From NCBI GenBank assembly GCA_964464595.1, contig CAYXGW010000013.1:10886-74885 (forward strand): a stretch of DNA of 64,000 nucleotides, read 5' to 3'. The DNA comes from JADFJB01 sp964464595. Lineage in GTDB: Bacteria > Zhuqueibacterota > JdFR-76 > DREG01. The notes beneath the pieces were generated by a model. The model had not been told where the DNA came from and searched no databases. It was given only the letters and a program-made list of their open reading frames with translations. The first letter of the stretch is position 1; each line of letters begins with the position of its first letter. This document shows positions 1 to 9,044 of the stretch, one piece after another. The translations under genes were made by a program, and so were the position numbers.

Positions 1-294
1 ATGTAATTTTAAGTTTATCAATATTTATTGTGTAAATCAATTAATATCTTCTTGTTGTTTGTTCGGGAAGGGTTAAAAGTTTTATGCCGGTAGTAAATAT
101 TTATGGACCACATGGGTGTTTATTGTGTTTTAAAACCATCAACAAATTTATTGCAACCCGCAGTTAATATTGATTTTTAAGATTTAAATATTAACGTTTA
201 TATTTATAGCGAAATTTGATTTATGAGTCGATAGGATTAGTGACTTTTAGAAATTTAAACAATCCAAATTATTGAGGAAATTTCTCAGCAAAAA
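1..294. other. AT-rich upstream region without a gene
   Basis: No convincing reading frame is present. The stretch is very AT-rich and probably carries the promoter of the M6 protease gene that follows, but I could not fix a clear -35/-10 pair. Confidence 0.4.
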
Positions 295-2169
295 ATGCTC
301 AAAAGAAAAACAAGAATCTTTCAAACCCTGTTTTTGGCGCTTATTCCATTGTCTTTACTTCATGCCCAATTGCCCATGCCTGCACTAGATGGATCATCAA
401 TTTCAAAACAACTCACCAAACAAATTATTAAAGCCCCTCCTCCTTATGAACAATTGAAACGTATTCAATCCCTACCTGAAATTAAAAAAAGTGTAACAGG
501 ATCTGCTAAAGCTATCATCCTTCTGGTTGATTTTCCTGATTATACGTGGGAAACCCAGCAAGATTCAAATTTTAATAATCCAATAAATCAACCGGGATTT
601 GATGGGCTTTACCAGACCACTTATTACGAAGAAATGCTTTTTAGTACCAATTCGTTTAAGGATCCTTTTAGCCAGAGTTTGGTAACCGGCAGCATGCGAG
701 ATTATTATTTAGAAAATTCATATAATCAACTTGATGTTGATGGCGTGGTTCTTGGGTGGTATACAGTTAGTCAACCTTATGAATTTTATACAAATAATAA
801 TAGTGGCCTCAATGGCGGAGCAAGTTCTTTTGTTAGAGAAGTAATAGAATTGGCAGAAGCCGATATAGATTATTCGGAATTTGACAACGATGGTGACAAT
901 GAGGTCGATGCTTTATTTGTCGTACATGCTGGACCAGGGGCAGAAGAGCTATATGCCAAAAACTATGAGGCCCATTTTAATTATTTTTGGTCCCACAAAG
1001 CTTCTGTTCACTACCAGACAGCAGACAGTGTAATAGTTAATCACTACACAATGGAACCGCAAAGTGGTACAATTGGTGTATTTTGTCATGAGTTTGGCCA
1101 TACATTAGGATTACCGGATTTATATGATACGGATCAATCTTCCGAGGGAATCGGAGAATGGGGATTAATGGCAAGTGGAGGTTGGTGTCATCTTCCGGGA
1201 GATCGTCCCGGAACCCGGCCGTCACATTTTACTGCGTATTCCAAAATGAGCATGGGCTGGCTTCAACCGCAAATAGTCAGATCTGGTTCCAATAGTTATC
1301 GTTTACCCCCGGTTGAAAGTGAAGCCTTTGCTATTCAGGTTTGGAACGATTCAATGTCAACAAATTTAAGTGATCCGCTCGAATATTTCTTGTTGGAAAA
1401 CAGGCAAAACAATTTATTTGATGCTGCATTAACACGAAGACAAGTTGATTTTAACTGGCCCTTGGCAAACGGGCTTATCATTTACCATGTAAACGGAAAC
1501 CGGTTTCACAATAGTGATGATTCCAGAAGATTAATAGATGTGGAAGAAGCAAGTCCTGTTTTGATAAACGGTAATTGGTTTGAACAACTGGATTCACCTA
1601 GAAATTTATCTTCATACCAATTTCTAAATACAGGAAACAGGGGAGATAATGGCGATCCATTTCCTGGCTATTCCGATTTGTATGAAGATTTGACCGAATT
1701 TTTTGGAGAACGGGATAAAGATGAGTTTAGTGAATATTCAATTCCAAATACACGAACTAATGACAATAAAGTGACTTTTATTTCAGTTAAAAATATTCGA
1801 ATTGACGGAGAAGATATCCTTCTTGATTTGGATACGGATGAAACCATAACTAGTGTCGTAGGAGGTAAAGCCTCAACCCAACCGGAAAGTTATTCATTTT
1901 CCATTTTTCCCAATCCAATGAAAGGAGCCTCACAATTCTTATTGAGAGGGAAATTTAATGATCCCAATCAGAATGGAAGAATTACCATTTACAACCTTCT
2001 TGGCCAAAAAGTTTATCACGATGAATTTACCTTTACCCATAGTACGGGAAAATTGATATTCTGGGATGGAAGAGATAGCCAGGGCAGAATAATGCAAACC
2101 GGGATTTATTTTGTTGTTGCTCAATATGGTTCGTTCCAAGTTTCGGAAAAGCTCATTATTACTTTGTAA
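295..2169 (+). CDS. Secreted M6-family metalloprotease with C-terminal sorting domain
   Basis: A 624-residue exported zinc protease. Residues 1-25 form a signal peptide ending LLHAQ. The zinc motif HEFGHTLGLPDLYD begins at His265 (HExxHxxGxxD, the immune-inhibitor-A/M6 signature), and a GLMASGGW segment follows, as is usual for the family. The last 90 residues (about 535-624) contain FPNPMKG, IYNLLGQKVY, WDGRDSQGRIMQTGIYF and VSEKLIITL, which is the FlgD-Ig/T9SS-like type A sorting domain of FCB bacteria. It most likely acts outside the cell or at its surface on peptide substrates. The M6 assignment is firm; the secretion route is inferred. The gene stands alone and is followed by a signalling cluster. 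Confidence 0.93.
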   Translation: MLKRKTRIFQTLFLALIPLSLLHAQLPMPALDGSSISKQLTKQIIKAPPPYEQLKRIQSLPEIKKSVTGSAKAIILLVDFPDYTWETQQDSNFNNPINQPGFDGLYQTTYYEEMLFSTNSFKDPFSQSLVTGSMRDYYLENSYNQLDVDGVVLGWYTVSQPYEFYTNNNSGLNGGASSFVREVIELAEADIDYSEFDNDGDNEVDALFVVHAGPGAEELYAKNYEAHFNYFWSHKASVHYQTADSVIVNHYTMEPQSGTIGVFCHEFGHTLGLPDLYDTDQSSEGIGEWGLMASGGWCHLPGDRPGTRPSHFTAYSKMSMGWLQPQIVRSGSNSYRLPPVESEAFAIQVWNDSMSTNLSDPLEYFLLENRQNNLFDAALTRRQVDFNWPLANGLIIYHVNGNRFHNSDDSRRLIDVEEASPVLINGNWFEQLDSPRNLSSYQFLNTGNRGDNGDPFPGYSDLYEDLTEFFGERDKDEFSEYSIPNTRTNDNKVTFISVKNIRIDGEDILLDLDTDETITSVVGGKASTQPESYSFSIFPNPMKGASQFLLRGKFNDPNQNGRITIYNLLGQKVYHDEFTFTHSTGKLIFWDGRDSQGRIMQTGIYFVVAQYGSFQVSEKLIITL

Positions 2170-2198
2170 AAAAATCATCTTTCATAGAGATAAAAAAT

Positions 2199-2228
2199 AT
2201 TACCATGGTTTTTCCATAAATTGGTAAT
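2199..2228. terminator. Inverted repeat after the protease gene, possible terminator
   Basis: Seven-base arms ATTACCA and TGGTAAT flank a 16-base T-rich loop 30 bases past the stop codon. There is no long T-tract, so terminator function is uncertain. Confidence 0.3.
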
Positions 2229-2318
2229 TGCCATAAAGATTGATAACCCTTCTTTTTTTCTTGTAATCCAACCACTTAATGTTTAATTTGAAATATAAAA
2301 AAACTAAATTAGGGTTTT

Positions 2319-2690
2319 ATGGTGGGTAATAAAAATGTAAATGTGCTCATCGTCGATGACGAAAAAGACTTTCGAGATCTTTTTGCTGAATTGGTAAACC
2401 GGATGGGTTATTCTGTAATTACAGCCGAAAACGGTAAAGAAGCATTGGAAAAAATAAAGAAAAAACCTATTCAGGCAGCAATCATTGATTACAACATGCC
2501 AGGAATGAACGGGCTGGAATTGTTAACTCAAATCAAAAAACGAGACACCAATATTTTTGTGGTTTTGATTTCAGGATATGGTAACGGGGAGTTAGAAACG
2601 GAAGCTATAAAAATGGGCGTTGATGTATATGTAGTTAAACCGATGGATATAAATAAACTTCAAGATGCCCTGCAGAAAGCTCTTCGATAG
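2319..2690 (+). CDS. Single-domain response regulator (CheY-like receiver)
   Basis: A 123-residue stand-alone receiver domain. The acidic pair is Asp13-Asp14 in LIVDDEKDF, the phospho-acceptor is Asp57 in IIDYNMPGM, the conserved Ser/Thr is in VLISGYG, and the conserved Lys is in VVKPMD. No output domain follows, so it probably passes phosphate or binds a partner, as CheY and Spo0F do. It opens a long same-strand signalling cluster, and several histidine kinases lie within 12 kb. The partner kinase cannot be told from sequence alone. Confidence 0.93.
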   Translation: MVGNKNVNVLIVDDEKDFRDLFAELVNRMGYSVITAENGKEALEKIKKKPIQAAIIDYNMPGMNGLELLTQIKKRDTNIFVVLISGYGNGELETEAIKMGVDVYVVKPMDINKLQDALQKALR

Positions 2691-3043
2691 ATTCCCTTTT
2701 AGATAATTCCCAATAATAGCTTTAAACCTTTCCTAACTTGCATCTGAATGACAATTTACTTTTTGACATTTCCGGATTTGTAAGTGGAAATCTTCCAACT
2801 TAGAAATGAGGAGATTGCGGCTTAAAAGAGGGCATATGGATAAACCTTATTTAGAGAATCTCATAAAACAAGGAAAATAGTCAAACACACGTATTTAAAA
2901 TAATTTCTATTTATAAACAACATGTGTTTAAAAGAAAGAATTGCAGAACCTCTTTAAAGAAATAACGAATCTTTCCGATTTAAATTATCTAGAGGAAGTA
3001 TTATGTTCTAAAGGTTATACTCATTGAAATTAGGACAATTTAT
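2691..3043. other. 353-base spacer with short unconvincing frames
   Basis: Two short frames exist (ATG at about 2806, 24 codons; TTG at about 2941, 28 codons), but neither shows a recognisable motif. The stretch has a loose inverted repeat with arms near AAACACAC and GTGTTT at about 2883-2932, which may be regulatory. I do not call a gene here. Confidence 0.4.
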
Positions 3044-3349
3044 TTGAAAGTCAACTACTTTAGTCAGGATAATACAATTAGAATTTTGGTTGATGAGGAA
3101 ACCATTGATATTGAAAATGCATATCAGCTCCGTGAGATTCTTCTCGATCAAGTTTACACCGGTAATACCGATTTACTTTTAGATTTACAGAAAGTTACCT
3201 TTATAGATAGTTCCGGTTTGGGAGCACTTGTCTATGGACTAAGAGAGGCAAGGCGTTACAAAGGTTCGATTCGAGTTTCCGGACTCACAGAACATGTCTC
3301 TTCTATGTTTTCAATAACCCGCTTAAACAAAATCTTTGAAGTAATTTAA
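3044..3349 (+). CDS. STAS-domain anti-sigma-factor antagonist (RsbV/SpoIIAA-like)
   Basis: A 101-residue STAS protein starting at TTG. The helix-capping motif FIDSSGLGALV contains Ser56/Ser57, the position that the partner kinase phosphorylates in SpoIIAA/RsbV. In this family the unphosphorylated form binds and sequesters an RsbW/SpoIIAB-type kinase. The next gene encodes that kinase and the one after it the PP2C phosphatase, so the three form a complete partner switch. No sigma factor is adjacent, so the output may be another target protein. Confidence 0.92.
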   Translation: MKVNYFSQDNTIRILVDEETIDIENAYQLREILLDQVYTGNTDLLLDLQKVTFIDSSGLGALVYGLREARRYKGSIRVSGLTEHVSSMFSITRLNKIFEVI

Positions 3350-3355
3350 TTTTAC

Positions 3356-3787
3356 ATGAGTAAAACACTAACTGATAGTTTTCGGGTAGAGTTTTCGTTT
3401 TTAGGAACTGTTGAAAATATTCGCAGGTTCTCAGTTGTGGGGAAAAATATTGTTCAATCCATTTGGCCGGATAACCCCAATCTGGCCTTTGAGGTTGAAC
3501 TTTGTCTAACAGAAGCTCTCACCAATGTTCATCTCCATGTTCATCATAAAAATAGCGAACAGAAATTGACTTACAAAATTGAAGGGAAAGGGAATAAAAT
3601 TTGTATTCGTGTATTTGATTCCGGGAACGGATTTTCTCTTGAGCAAGTTATTCAACGAAATGATCATGATTTATTATTGGACCATGGAAGAGGACTTAAG
3701 ATCATTCACAACCTGGTTGATCGCTTAGATTACAGCAGGGGTAAACAAAGAAATCAATTGATTATTGAAAAGAAAGTAAACGAGTGA
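3356..3787 (+). CDS. RsbW/SpoIIAB-like serine kinase (HATPase_c_2)
   Basis: A 143-residue GHKL ATPase. The N-box is recognisable as CLTEALTNVHLHVHH, the G1 box as VFDSGNGF, and the G2 region as DHGRGLKIIHNLVDRLDY. These are the features of anti-sigma-factor kinases of the RsbW/SpoIIAB group, which phosphorylate a STAS partner on Ser. It lies six bases after the STAS gene and ten bases before the phosphatase gene, consistent with one transcript. The family is clear; the specific protein it controls is not visible here. Confidence 0.9.
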   Translation: MSKTLTDSFRVEFSFLGTVENIRRFSVVGKNIVQSIWPDNPNLAFEVELCLTEALTNVHLHVHHKNSEQKLTYKIEGKGNKICIRVFDSGNGFSLEQVIQRNDHDLLLDHGRGLKIIHNLVDRLDYSRGKQRNQLIIEKKVNE

Positions 3788-3797
3788 ACTCATTTTT

Positions 3798-5384
3798 ATG
3801 ATGGATAATGCTACAGAATCGAAAGTGGTAAAACTAGAGGCTGATTGGTTTGAAGGCATTATGCCCAAAATCAATCAATTGATACCGTTCTCATTTTGGA
3901 TTAAAAGAGATGGGGTTTTAATTTTTTCTTCAAATGGAACTGAAAATGGATATTTGGAGGAAAACCTGCAATGTGAAGATACAACGTTGACCCTCGGAAT
4001 CTCGCGAGATGTTCAAAAGTGTTCTTTGGAGCTTAAAGAAACCTTTGTTCAATTATTACAACTTGTGCTTAATAGTCAATCTCGGGTTGAAACTGAGATG
4101 AAATCCTTTTCCGCAGAATTATTGAATCGCTATGAGGAATTAAATATTCTATATGAATTGAGTCAGACTATCGGATCTGTTTTTGACCTGGACAAGATAT
4201 TCGAAGTTTTAATAGAAAAAATAGAAATTGTTCTCGATGTAGATAGAATATCCATAATGCTCTTCGATGAAGAGGCGGAAGAACTGATCGTTATAGCCGC
4301 GAAAGGTTTTGATGTAAAGCAATTGGAGAATCACAGGATTTCATTAAAAGAGGGAATCAGTGGTTACGTACTTCGTCGTGGCGAGCCTCTTTTGGTTCAA
4401 AATGGCAGCAAAATTCCAAATGACGTCAAAGTTCAAACAAGAGATTATAAAACAGAGTCTTTCATCTCAGTACCGATGATTTGCTCACATATTGAGGGTA
4501 ACGAAATTCCAATTGGTGTGATTAATGTGACTGAAAAAAGAAATACCCAAAATTTAACCTCTGGCGATTTGAAACTTTTAAATTCAGTGGCCTCAATTGC
4601 AGCAATTGCAATTTATAATAACCGGCTCATAGAAGCAGCCAAAGAATCGGAGAGAATGAAAAAGGAACTTGAAATTGCAGAAAAGATTCAGCTCGGATTA
4701 TTGCCAAATCACTTTCCAGTTCTCCCTGATTTAGAAATTTATGGTAGATGCTGGTCGGCGACCAATATTGGGGGTGACTATTTTGATTTTTATATAGAGA
4801 ATGAAGATCGTGTGGACTTGGTTATTGCAGATGTATCAGGCCATAATGTGAGTGCTGCCCTGATGATGGCCGTTACAAGAAGTGTTCTTAAATCATTAAT
4901 GCAGGAATCAATACCGGTATCAGAGGTGTTAAATAGAGCCAACAGGTCACTCTTTGAAGATCTGAATAGAGCTGGATTTTTTATTTCGATTTTTCTAATT
5001 CGTTATAATCGAAAAACAAAAGAACTAACTTACGCAAATGGCGGACACCACCCCGTGATGTGGTATAGGGGTAGAACAAAAGAAATCAACCAACTGGATG
5101 CCGAAGGCCTTTTGTTAGGTGTTTTATCTGAGGTACAATTCCAAGAAAAGTCAGTTACTGTAGAATCGGAAGATATTCTTGTGATGTATACCGATGGCTT
5201 AGTTGAGATCGATAGTCCTGAGGGAGTAACTTTGGACTATGATAAATTGAAGAATGACATTACTCATTCAGCACAAGAGTCTGCCAAAGAATTAGTAAAA
5301 TTAATTTTTGAAGGTGTGCAAGGTTTCAATCAAATCACACCACAAAAAGACGATCTAACTTTGCAGGTTTTGAAAATAAAATAA
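3798..5384 (+). CDS. GAF-SpoIIE/PP2C phosphatase (RsbU-like)
   Basis: A 528-residue sensor phosphatase. Residues 1-110 are a poorly conserved N-domain. A GAF domain follows (about 125-280, from YELSQTIGSVFDLDKIFEVL to IAAIAIYNN). After a short coiled linker (AAKESERMKKELEIAEKIQ) comes a SpoIIE domain with the metal motifs GGDYFDF, DVSGHNVSAAL, YTDGLVE and a C-terminal KDDLTL. In the Rsb scheme such enzymes dephosphorylate the STAS antagonist in response to a ligand or redox signal sensed by the GAF domain. The start ATGATGG at 3798 is close behind the kinase gene, so the three genes are probably co-transcribed. Confidence 0.93.
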   Translation: MMDNATESKVVKLEADWFEGIMPKINQLIPFSFWIKRDGVLIFSSNGTENGYLEENLQCEDTTLTLGISRDVQKCSLELKETFVQLLQLVLNSQSRVETEMKSFSAELLNRYEELNILYELSQTIGSVFDLDKIFEVLIEKIEIVLDVDRISIMLFDEEAEELIVIAAKGFDVKQLENHRISLKEGISGYVLRRGEPLLVQNGSKIPNDVKVQTRDYKTESFISVPMICSHIEGNEIPIGVINVTEKRNTQNLTSGDLKLLNSVASIAAIAIYNNRLIEAAKESERMKKELEIAEKIQLGLLPNHFPVLPDLEIYGRCWSATNIGGDYFDFYIENEDRVDLVIADVSGHNVSAALMMAVTRSVLKSLMQESIPVSEVLNRANRSLFEDLNRAGFFISIFLIRYNRKTKELTYANGGHHPVMWYRGRTKEINQLDAEGLLLGVLSEVQFQEKSVTVESEDILVMYTDGLVEIDSPEGVTLDYDKLKNDITHSAQESAKELVKLIFEGVQGFNQITPQKDDLTLQVLKIK

Positions 5385-5488
5385 ACTAACTAGTTAAATG
5401 ATGTTTTCAAAGTATGATTAATAATGTCATTTATGTCGATAATACATAAAAGTTAGATCTGAAAATAAAGTGTAAGGAAAATTTTTGA

Positions 5489-5941
5489 TTGGATAATACC
5501 AATATACTAATTGCTGTGAACGAAATATTTATTAGCAGATCTCTTTCTTTTTTGTTGACGGAAAAAGGCTATCGAGTAGAAACTGTAAGTTCTTCCAAAC
5601 AGGCTTGGGAGCATATCCAAAATGGCTTAACTCCGGATGTTTTGTTTGTCGATGACTTGGCTTCGGATTGTTGTGGTCTGCAATTGTGCCGGAAAATCAA
5701 AAAGAATTCACAATACCAAAAAATTTATGTTATCTGGATCACAGACCGCTGGCGTAAATCCGACATCGAAAAAGCAAAGCTTGTAGAAATTAATGAGTAT
5801 ATGACTAAGCCTTTCAGTCCTTCCAAAATCACTAGACGGATGCGAGAAATTCTAAATGAGAGAAATGATAAAAAAATCGGACAATCTGAAAATTATTACA
5901 AGCCAGATACAGACACTGCCTACGCTTCCCAAAGTTGTTAA
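5489..5941 (+). CDS. Degenerate receiver-domain protein, possibly the front of a split REC-HDOD gene
   Basis: A TTG-started frame of 150 codons. Residues 1-125 are receiver-like: VDDLASDCCGLQLCRKI carries the likely phospho-acceptor and MTKPFSPSKI the conserved Lys. The usual acidic pair after strand 1 is replaced by LIAVNEIF, so phosphorylation chemistry may be weakened. The last 23 codons are an out-of-frame reading of the HDOD gene that overlaps it (5856-5941). That tail and a run of seven A at 5870-5876 suggest that a single REC-HDOD protein was broken by an indel, or is made by slippage. Confidence 0.7.
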   Translation: MDNTNILIAVNEIFISRSLSFLLTEKGYRVETVSSSKQAWEHIQNGLTPDVLFVDDLASDCCGLQLCRKIKKNSQYQKIYVIWITDRWRKSDIEKAKLVEINEYMTKPFSPSKITRRMREILNERNDKKIGQSENYYKPDTDTAYASQSC

Positions 5942-6731
5942 TCGTGTTATTGAGTTAGTCGCAGATCCGGAAACCTCTTCAGCTTGTTTGGCCAGGGCAA
6001 TTTCTACTGATGCTGCTATGGTTAGCAGAGTGTTAAAAGCTGCAAATTCTGCATATTATGGTTTACCTCAGAAGGTGTCTACAATTACTCAGGCAACCGT
6101 TGTATTAGGATTTAACACAATTAAAAATTTAGTTTTAACAACATCTGTGTTTTCTACTTTTAAAGGTAGCGGAGTTAGTAGATTTAACAGGGAGGAGTTT
6201 TGGTTACATTCCATCGGTTGTGCTACAATAAGCAAAATTATTTGCAGACAAATCCACATTGGTATGCCAGAGGAAGCATTCATCGCCGGATTGCTTCACG
6301 ATATAGGAAAGATTGTAGAAGACCAATTTCTTTATGAAAATATTGAGAAGATTCTTACTTGTATTGACGAAACTCATGTTTCGTTTAAGGAAGCTGAACA
6401 AATTATACAAGGGATAGATCATACCGAAATTGGATTTTTGTTGTGTGATAAGTGGAATTTTCCATTACATCTGCAAGAAGCAGTTGCATTTCATCATAAC
6501 CCCGGGAAAGCCACGATCGATAAAGAGTTGGTTAGCCTGGTCCACCTGGCGAATTCGATTGCAATAGAAGAATCATTAGGCTATGGTGGCGACCCATTTA
6601 CACCAGTAATTGATCCAATTGTTGAAAAAATACTGGGGATAACGCAACCCGAGATTGATGAGTTAAAAGAAGAAATTTTCGAGGAATATGAAAAAGCTGT
6701 TGGTTTTCTCGAATTAATGGTGAGCAACTAA
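5856..6731 (+). CDS. HDOD-domain protein
   Basis: A 291-residue HDOD protein. The hallmark sequence runs LPTLPKVVNRVIELVADPE, then STDAAMVSRVLKAANSAYYGLP, then an HD-like segment IAGLLHDIGKIV and VAFHHNP. HDOD proteins are related to HD phosphohydrolases and act in two-component and cyclic-di-GMP signalling. The ATG at 5856 directly follows an in-frame TAA; a second ATG at 5865 is possible. The frame overlaps the preceding receiver gene by 86 bases, which suggests either tight coupling or a frameshifted fusion. A histidine kinase gene follows 34 bases later. Confidence 0.88.
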   Translation: MREMIKKSDNLKIITSQIQTLPTLPKVVNRVIELVADPETSSACLARAISTDAAMVSRVLKAANSAYYGLPQKVSTITQATVVLGFNTIKNLVLTTSVFSTFKGSGVSRFNREEFWLHSIGCATISKIICRQIHIGMPEEAFIAGLLHDIGKIVEDQFLYENIEKILTCIDETHVSFKEAEQIIQGIDHTEIGFLLCDKWNFPLHLQEAVAFHHNPGKATIDKELVSLVHLANSIAIEESLGYGGDPFTPVIDPIVEKILGITQPEIDELKEEIFEEYEKAVGFLELMVSN

Positions 6732-6765
6732 GGGAATACAAGCTCGAAAATGAGGTGATAAAATT

Positions 6766-8409
6766 GTGAAAACGTTATTACAAGAAAATTTGACAAGGTC
6801 AAATGGAGTGGAACCAAGTTTTCAAAATAAGTTTGAGGAATATAAACATATTTTTCAAGAAACAAAGCGCTTAGGCGATATTCATCAAGTCGATAAAGTA
6901 TTTAAATGTGTGATTAAAATTTTGCAGCAGGTTGTTGAGTTTTCCGGAGCTGCTTTACTTGAAAAAGAGAAATTTGCAGATCATTATCATCTAAAAAAAG
7001 AATATAAATTAAATGGCAAACTTGATAAACATCTTCGTTGGTTGGAACGCTCCGGATATTTGAAATGGGTTAGTGAATCTGATACAGTATCATTATTACC
7101 ACCAGATGATGATGTTGCAAGTAATCATCCGTTACTCATTATTCCATTATTAACCGGCAAAAAAATAATTGGCGCGTTGGTCGTTTTCCTTAAAATAAAT
7201 ACAAAAGATCTAACATCTAACAACTCCGATCTACTGACATTAATCGGATCGCAAGCTGCGGTGGCTTTTGACAATGCACGCTTGTATGAAGAAATGGCTA
7301 CAAAAAGTTATGTGCTATCCAGTATGAAATCATTTATGGAAAATTCGATCGAGAGTGTTGGAGAAGGAATTATAGCGATTGATCTTGATAAAAAGATTTC
7401 ACTCTTCAATTCTGCAGCAGTCGAAATTTTAGGCGTTCAACACAACACAGCGATTGGATCGCGATATTATGAATTTTTTGAACAGGAATTTGTTGAATTT
7501 TTAGATCAACTGTTTGATTTGACTTTTACAAAAGGTGAGAACCAAGATGAATTTTCTTATCGAAATCCAATAAGCAAAAAACGATTTTCGATGGAAATGC
7601 ATGCCACTATTCTTAAAAATGATGAAGGTGAAAGAATTGGCGCTATTGCAGTTTGCCGCGATTTGACAGAGCAACAGGAGTTGACCCAGTTGCGTCAGTT
7701 AGATCAATTGAAAGATGAATTTATTTCGACTGTTTCTCATGAATTAAGAACGCCTTTAACCTCAATCAAATCTTTTACAGGTATTTTAAAAGATATTGAA
7801 AATTGTGATGCCAAAAGTCAAAGAGAATTCCTTGATATTATCGATAAAGAATCGGATCGGTTGATCCAATTAATCGAAGAACTATTAGACATCAGTAAAA
7901 TAAACAGGGGTGAAATCAATTCAGAAATCGGGTTCGTCAATATCAATTCTGTGTTTAAGAAATCTTTTTTCGTATTGCAGGCTATAGCCGGTGCAAAAAA
8001 TATAATATTTGAAACCGATTTAAATGGTGATCAAATTGTCTTAAGTGATGAAAAACGGCTCATTCAGGTGTTTGTAAATTTAATTGGGAATGCCATAAAA
8101 TTTAGTCCTGAAGGAGGAAAAATAAAAATATGGGCAGAGAAAATGAAAAGTAATGGCATGAAAGATAGAGGTAATTATTTAAAAATTTCCATCAAAGATG
8201 AAGGAATAGGTATACCCAAAGAATCCAGGAAGATCGTATTCGAAAAATTTAAACAGCTCCGGGAAGACCCTAGTACCAAACCCAGTGGCAGCGGTCTTGG
8301 GTTATGGCTTTGTAAACAAATTATTGAAGAATATGAGGGCGCAATATGGGTAGAAAGTGAGCCAAAGAAGGGCTCCACCTTTATCTTTACTCTACCCAAT
8401 CCGGATTAA
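6766..8409 (+). CDS. GAF-PAS sensor histidine kinase
   Basis: A 547-residue soluble hybrid sensor kinase starting at GTG. A GAF domain spans about residues 25-175 (ending QAAVAFDNARLYEE), a PAS domain about 190-300 (IIAIDLDKKISLFNSAAVEILG to GAIAVCRDLTEQQELTQL). The HisKA box FISTVSHELRTPLTSIK has the phospho-acceptor His325. The HATPase domain shows the N-box FVNLIGNAIKF, the G1 box IKDEGIGIP, the F box FEKFKQL and the G2 box GSGLGLWLCK. All catalytic motifs are intact. No membrane segment is visible, so the signal is cytoplasmic. Likely partners are the receivers within this cluster. Confidence 0.94.
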   Translation: MKTLLQENLTRSNGVEPSFQNKFEEYKHIFQETKRLGDIHQVDKVFKCVIKILQQVVEFSGAALLEKEKFADHYHLKKEYKLNGKLDKHLRWLERSGYLKWVSESDTVSLLPPDDDVASNHPLLIIPLLTGKKIIGALVVFLKINTKDLTSNNSDLLTLIGSQAAVAFDNARLYEEMATKSYVLSSMKSFMENSIESVGEGIIAIDLDKKISLFNSAAVEILGVQHNTAIGSRYYEFFEQEFVEFLDQLFDLTFTKGENQDEFSYRNPISKKRFSMEMHATILKNDEGERIGAIAVCRDLTEQQELTQLRQLDQLKDEFISTVSHELRTPLTSIKSFTGILKDIENCDAKSQREFLDIIDKESDRLIQLIEELLDISKINRGEINSEIGFVNINSVFKKSFFVLQAIAGAKNIIFETDLNGDQIVLSDEKRLIQVFVNLIGNAIKFSPEGGKIKIWAEKMKSNGMKDRGNYLKISIKDEGIGIPKESRKIVFEKFKQLREDPSTKPSGSGLGLWLCKQIIEEYEGAIWVESEPKKGSTFIFTLPNPD

Positions 8410-8428
8410 AACTAAAATATACTGAAGT

Positions 8429-8959
8429 ATGAACTTAATATCAGAAGAAAAAGGAATTTCATTTATTGAGATTCTATTTATTGCAGGAATTTTAGTTTTG
8501 CTGTGTTGTATGGCATTTATGAAAATCTCAAACCAAAACCAACAAACAAATGAGGTCCATCTTCAAAAATCCGCAAAAGAATTTCGGCTGGCTATTTACA
8601 ATTACTTTCTCGATCATGGCCATTATCCGTGCTCTGAAAATGATTATAACAAGAATGGCGATTTAAGCATATTACTTAGCCAGTTGCTATGGTATACTAA
8701 CGACTACGGAAAACCCGCTAAATTAAGGGATCGCGAAAACAGGTTCGGTCCGTATCTTCCGGAATTTCCCATTGAGCCAATTTCAAATTTGTATACTGTC
8801 AAACTTGATTCAAGCGAGTCTAAAACGTTATTGGAATTTAAGCTGAAAACTGCAGATGATTCGACCGCCACAGGCGGGTGGTTGTTTCAAACGAAAACTG
8901 GTTTCCTTATAGCCAACCTGAATAGGAAATTCTTCACAAATTATTATGCTTACTATTAG
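8429..8959 (+). CDS. Pseudopilin-like protein with prepilin N-terminus
   Basis: A 176-residue protein with a class III prepilin signal: a short charged leader MNLISEEKG, cleavage after Gly, then ISFIEILFIAGILVLLCC with Glu at mature position +5. The rest is a small soluble domain that fits a minor pilin or type II secretion pseudopilin. A PilM/N, PilO, PilP set follows immediately, so it is probably a minor pilin of that machine. There is no closely recognisable family for the C-terminal part. Confidence 0.82.
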   Translation: MNLISEEKGISFIEILFIAGILVLLCCMAFMKISNQNQQTNEVHLQKSAKEFRLAIYNYFLDHGHYPCSENDYNKNGDLSILLSQLLWYTNDYGKPAKLRDRENRFGPYLPEFPIEPISNLYTVKLDSSESKTLLEFKLKTADDSTATGGWLFQTKTGFLIANLNRKFFTNYYAYY

Positions 8960-9044
8960 CCGTTGATCTTTAACAGATTATTCGAAATTCAAGTGCAATG
9001 TTTAGTTGTAATAAGATAATCTTTATAACAAAGGGTTAGATAAA

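Noticed and set aside
2806..3027. Two small frames between the receiver and the STAS gene
   Set aside because: Too short, weak starts and no motif; I list the stretch as a spacer.
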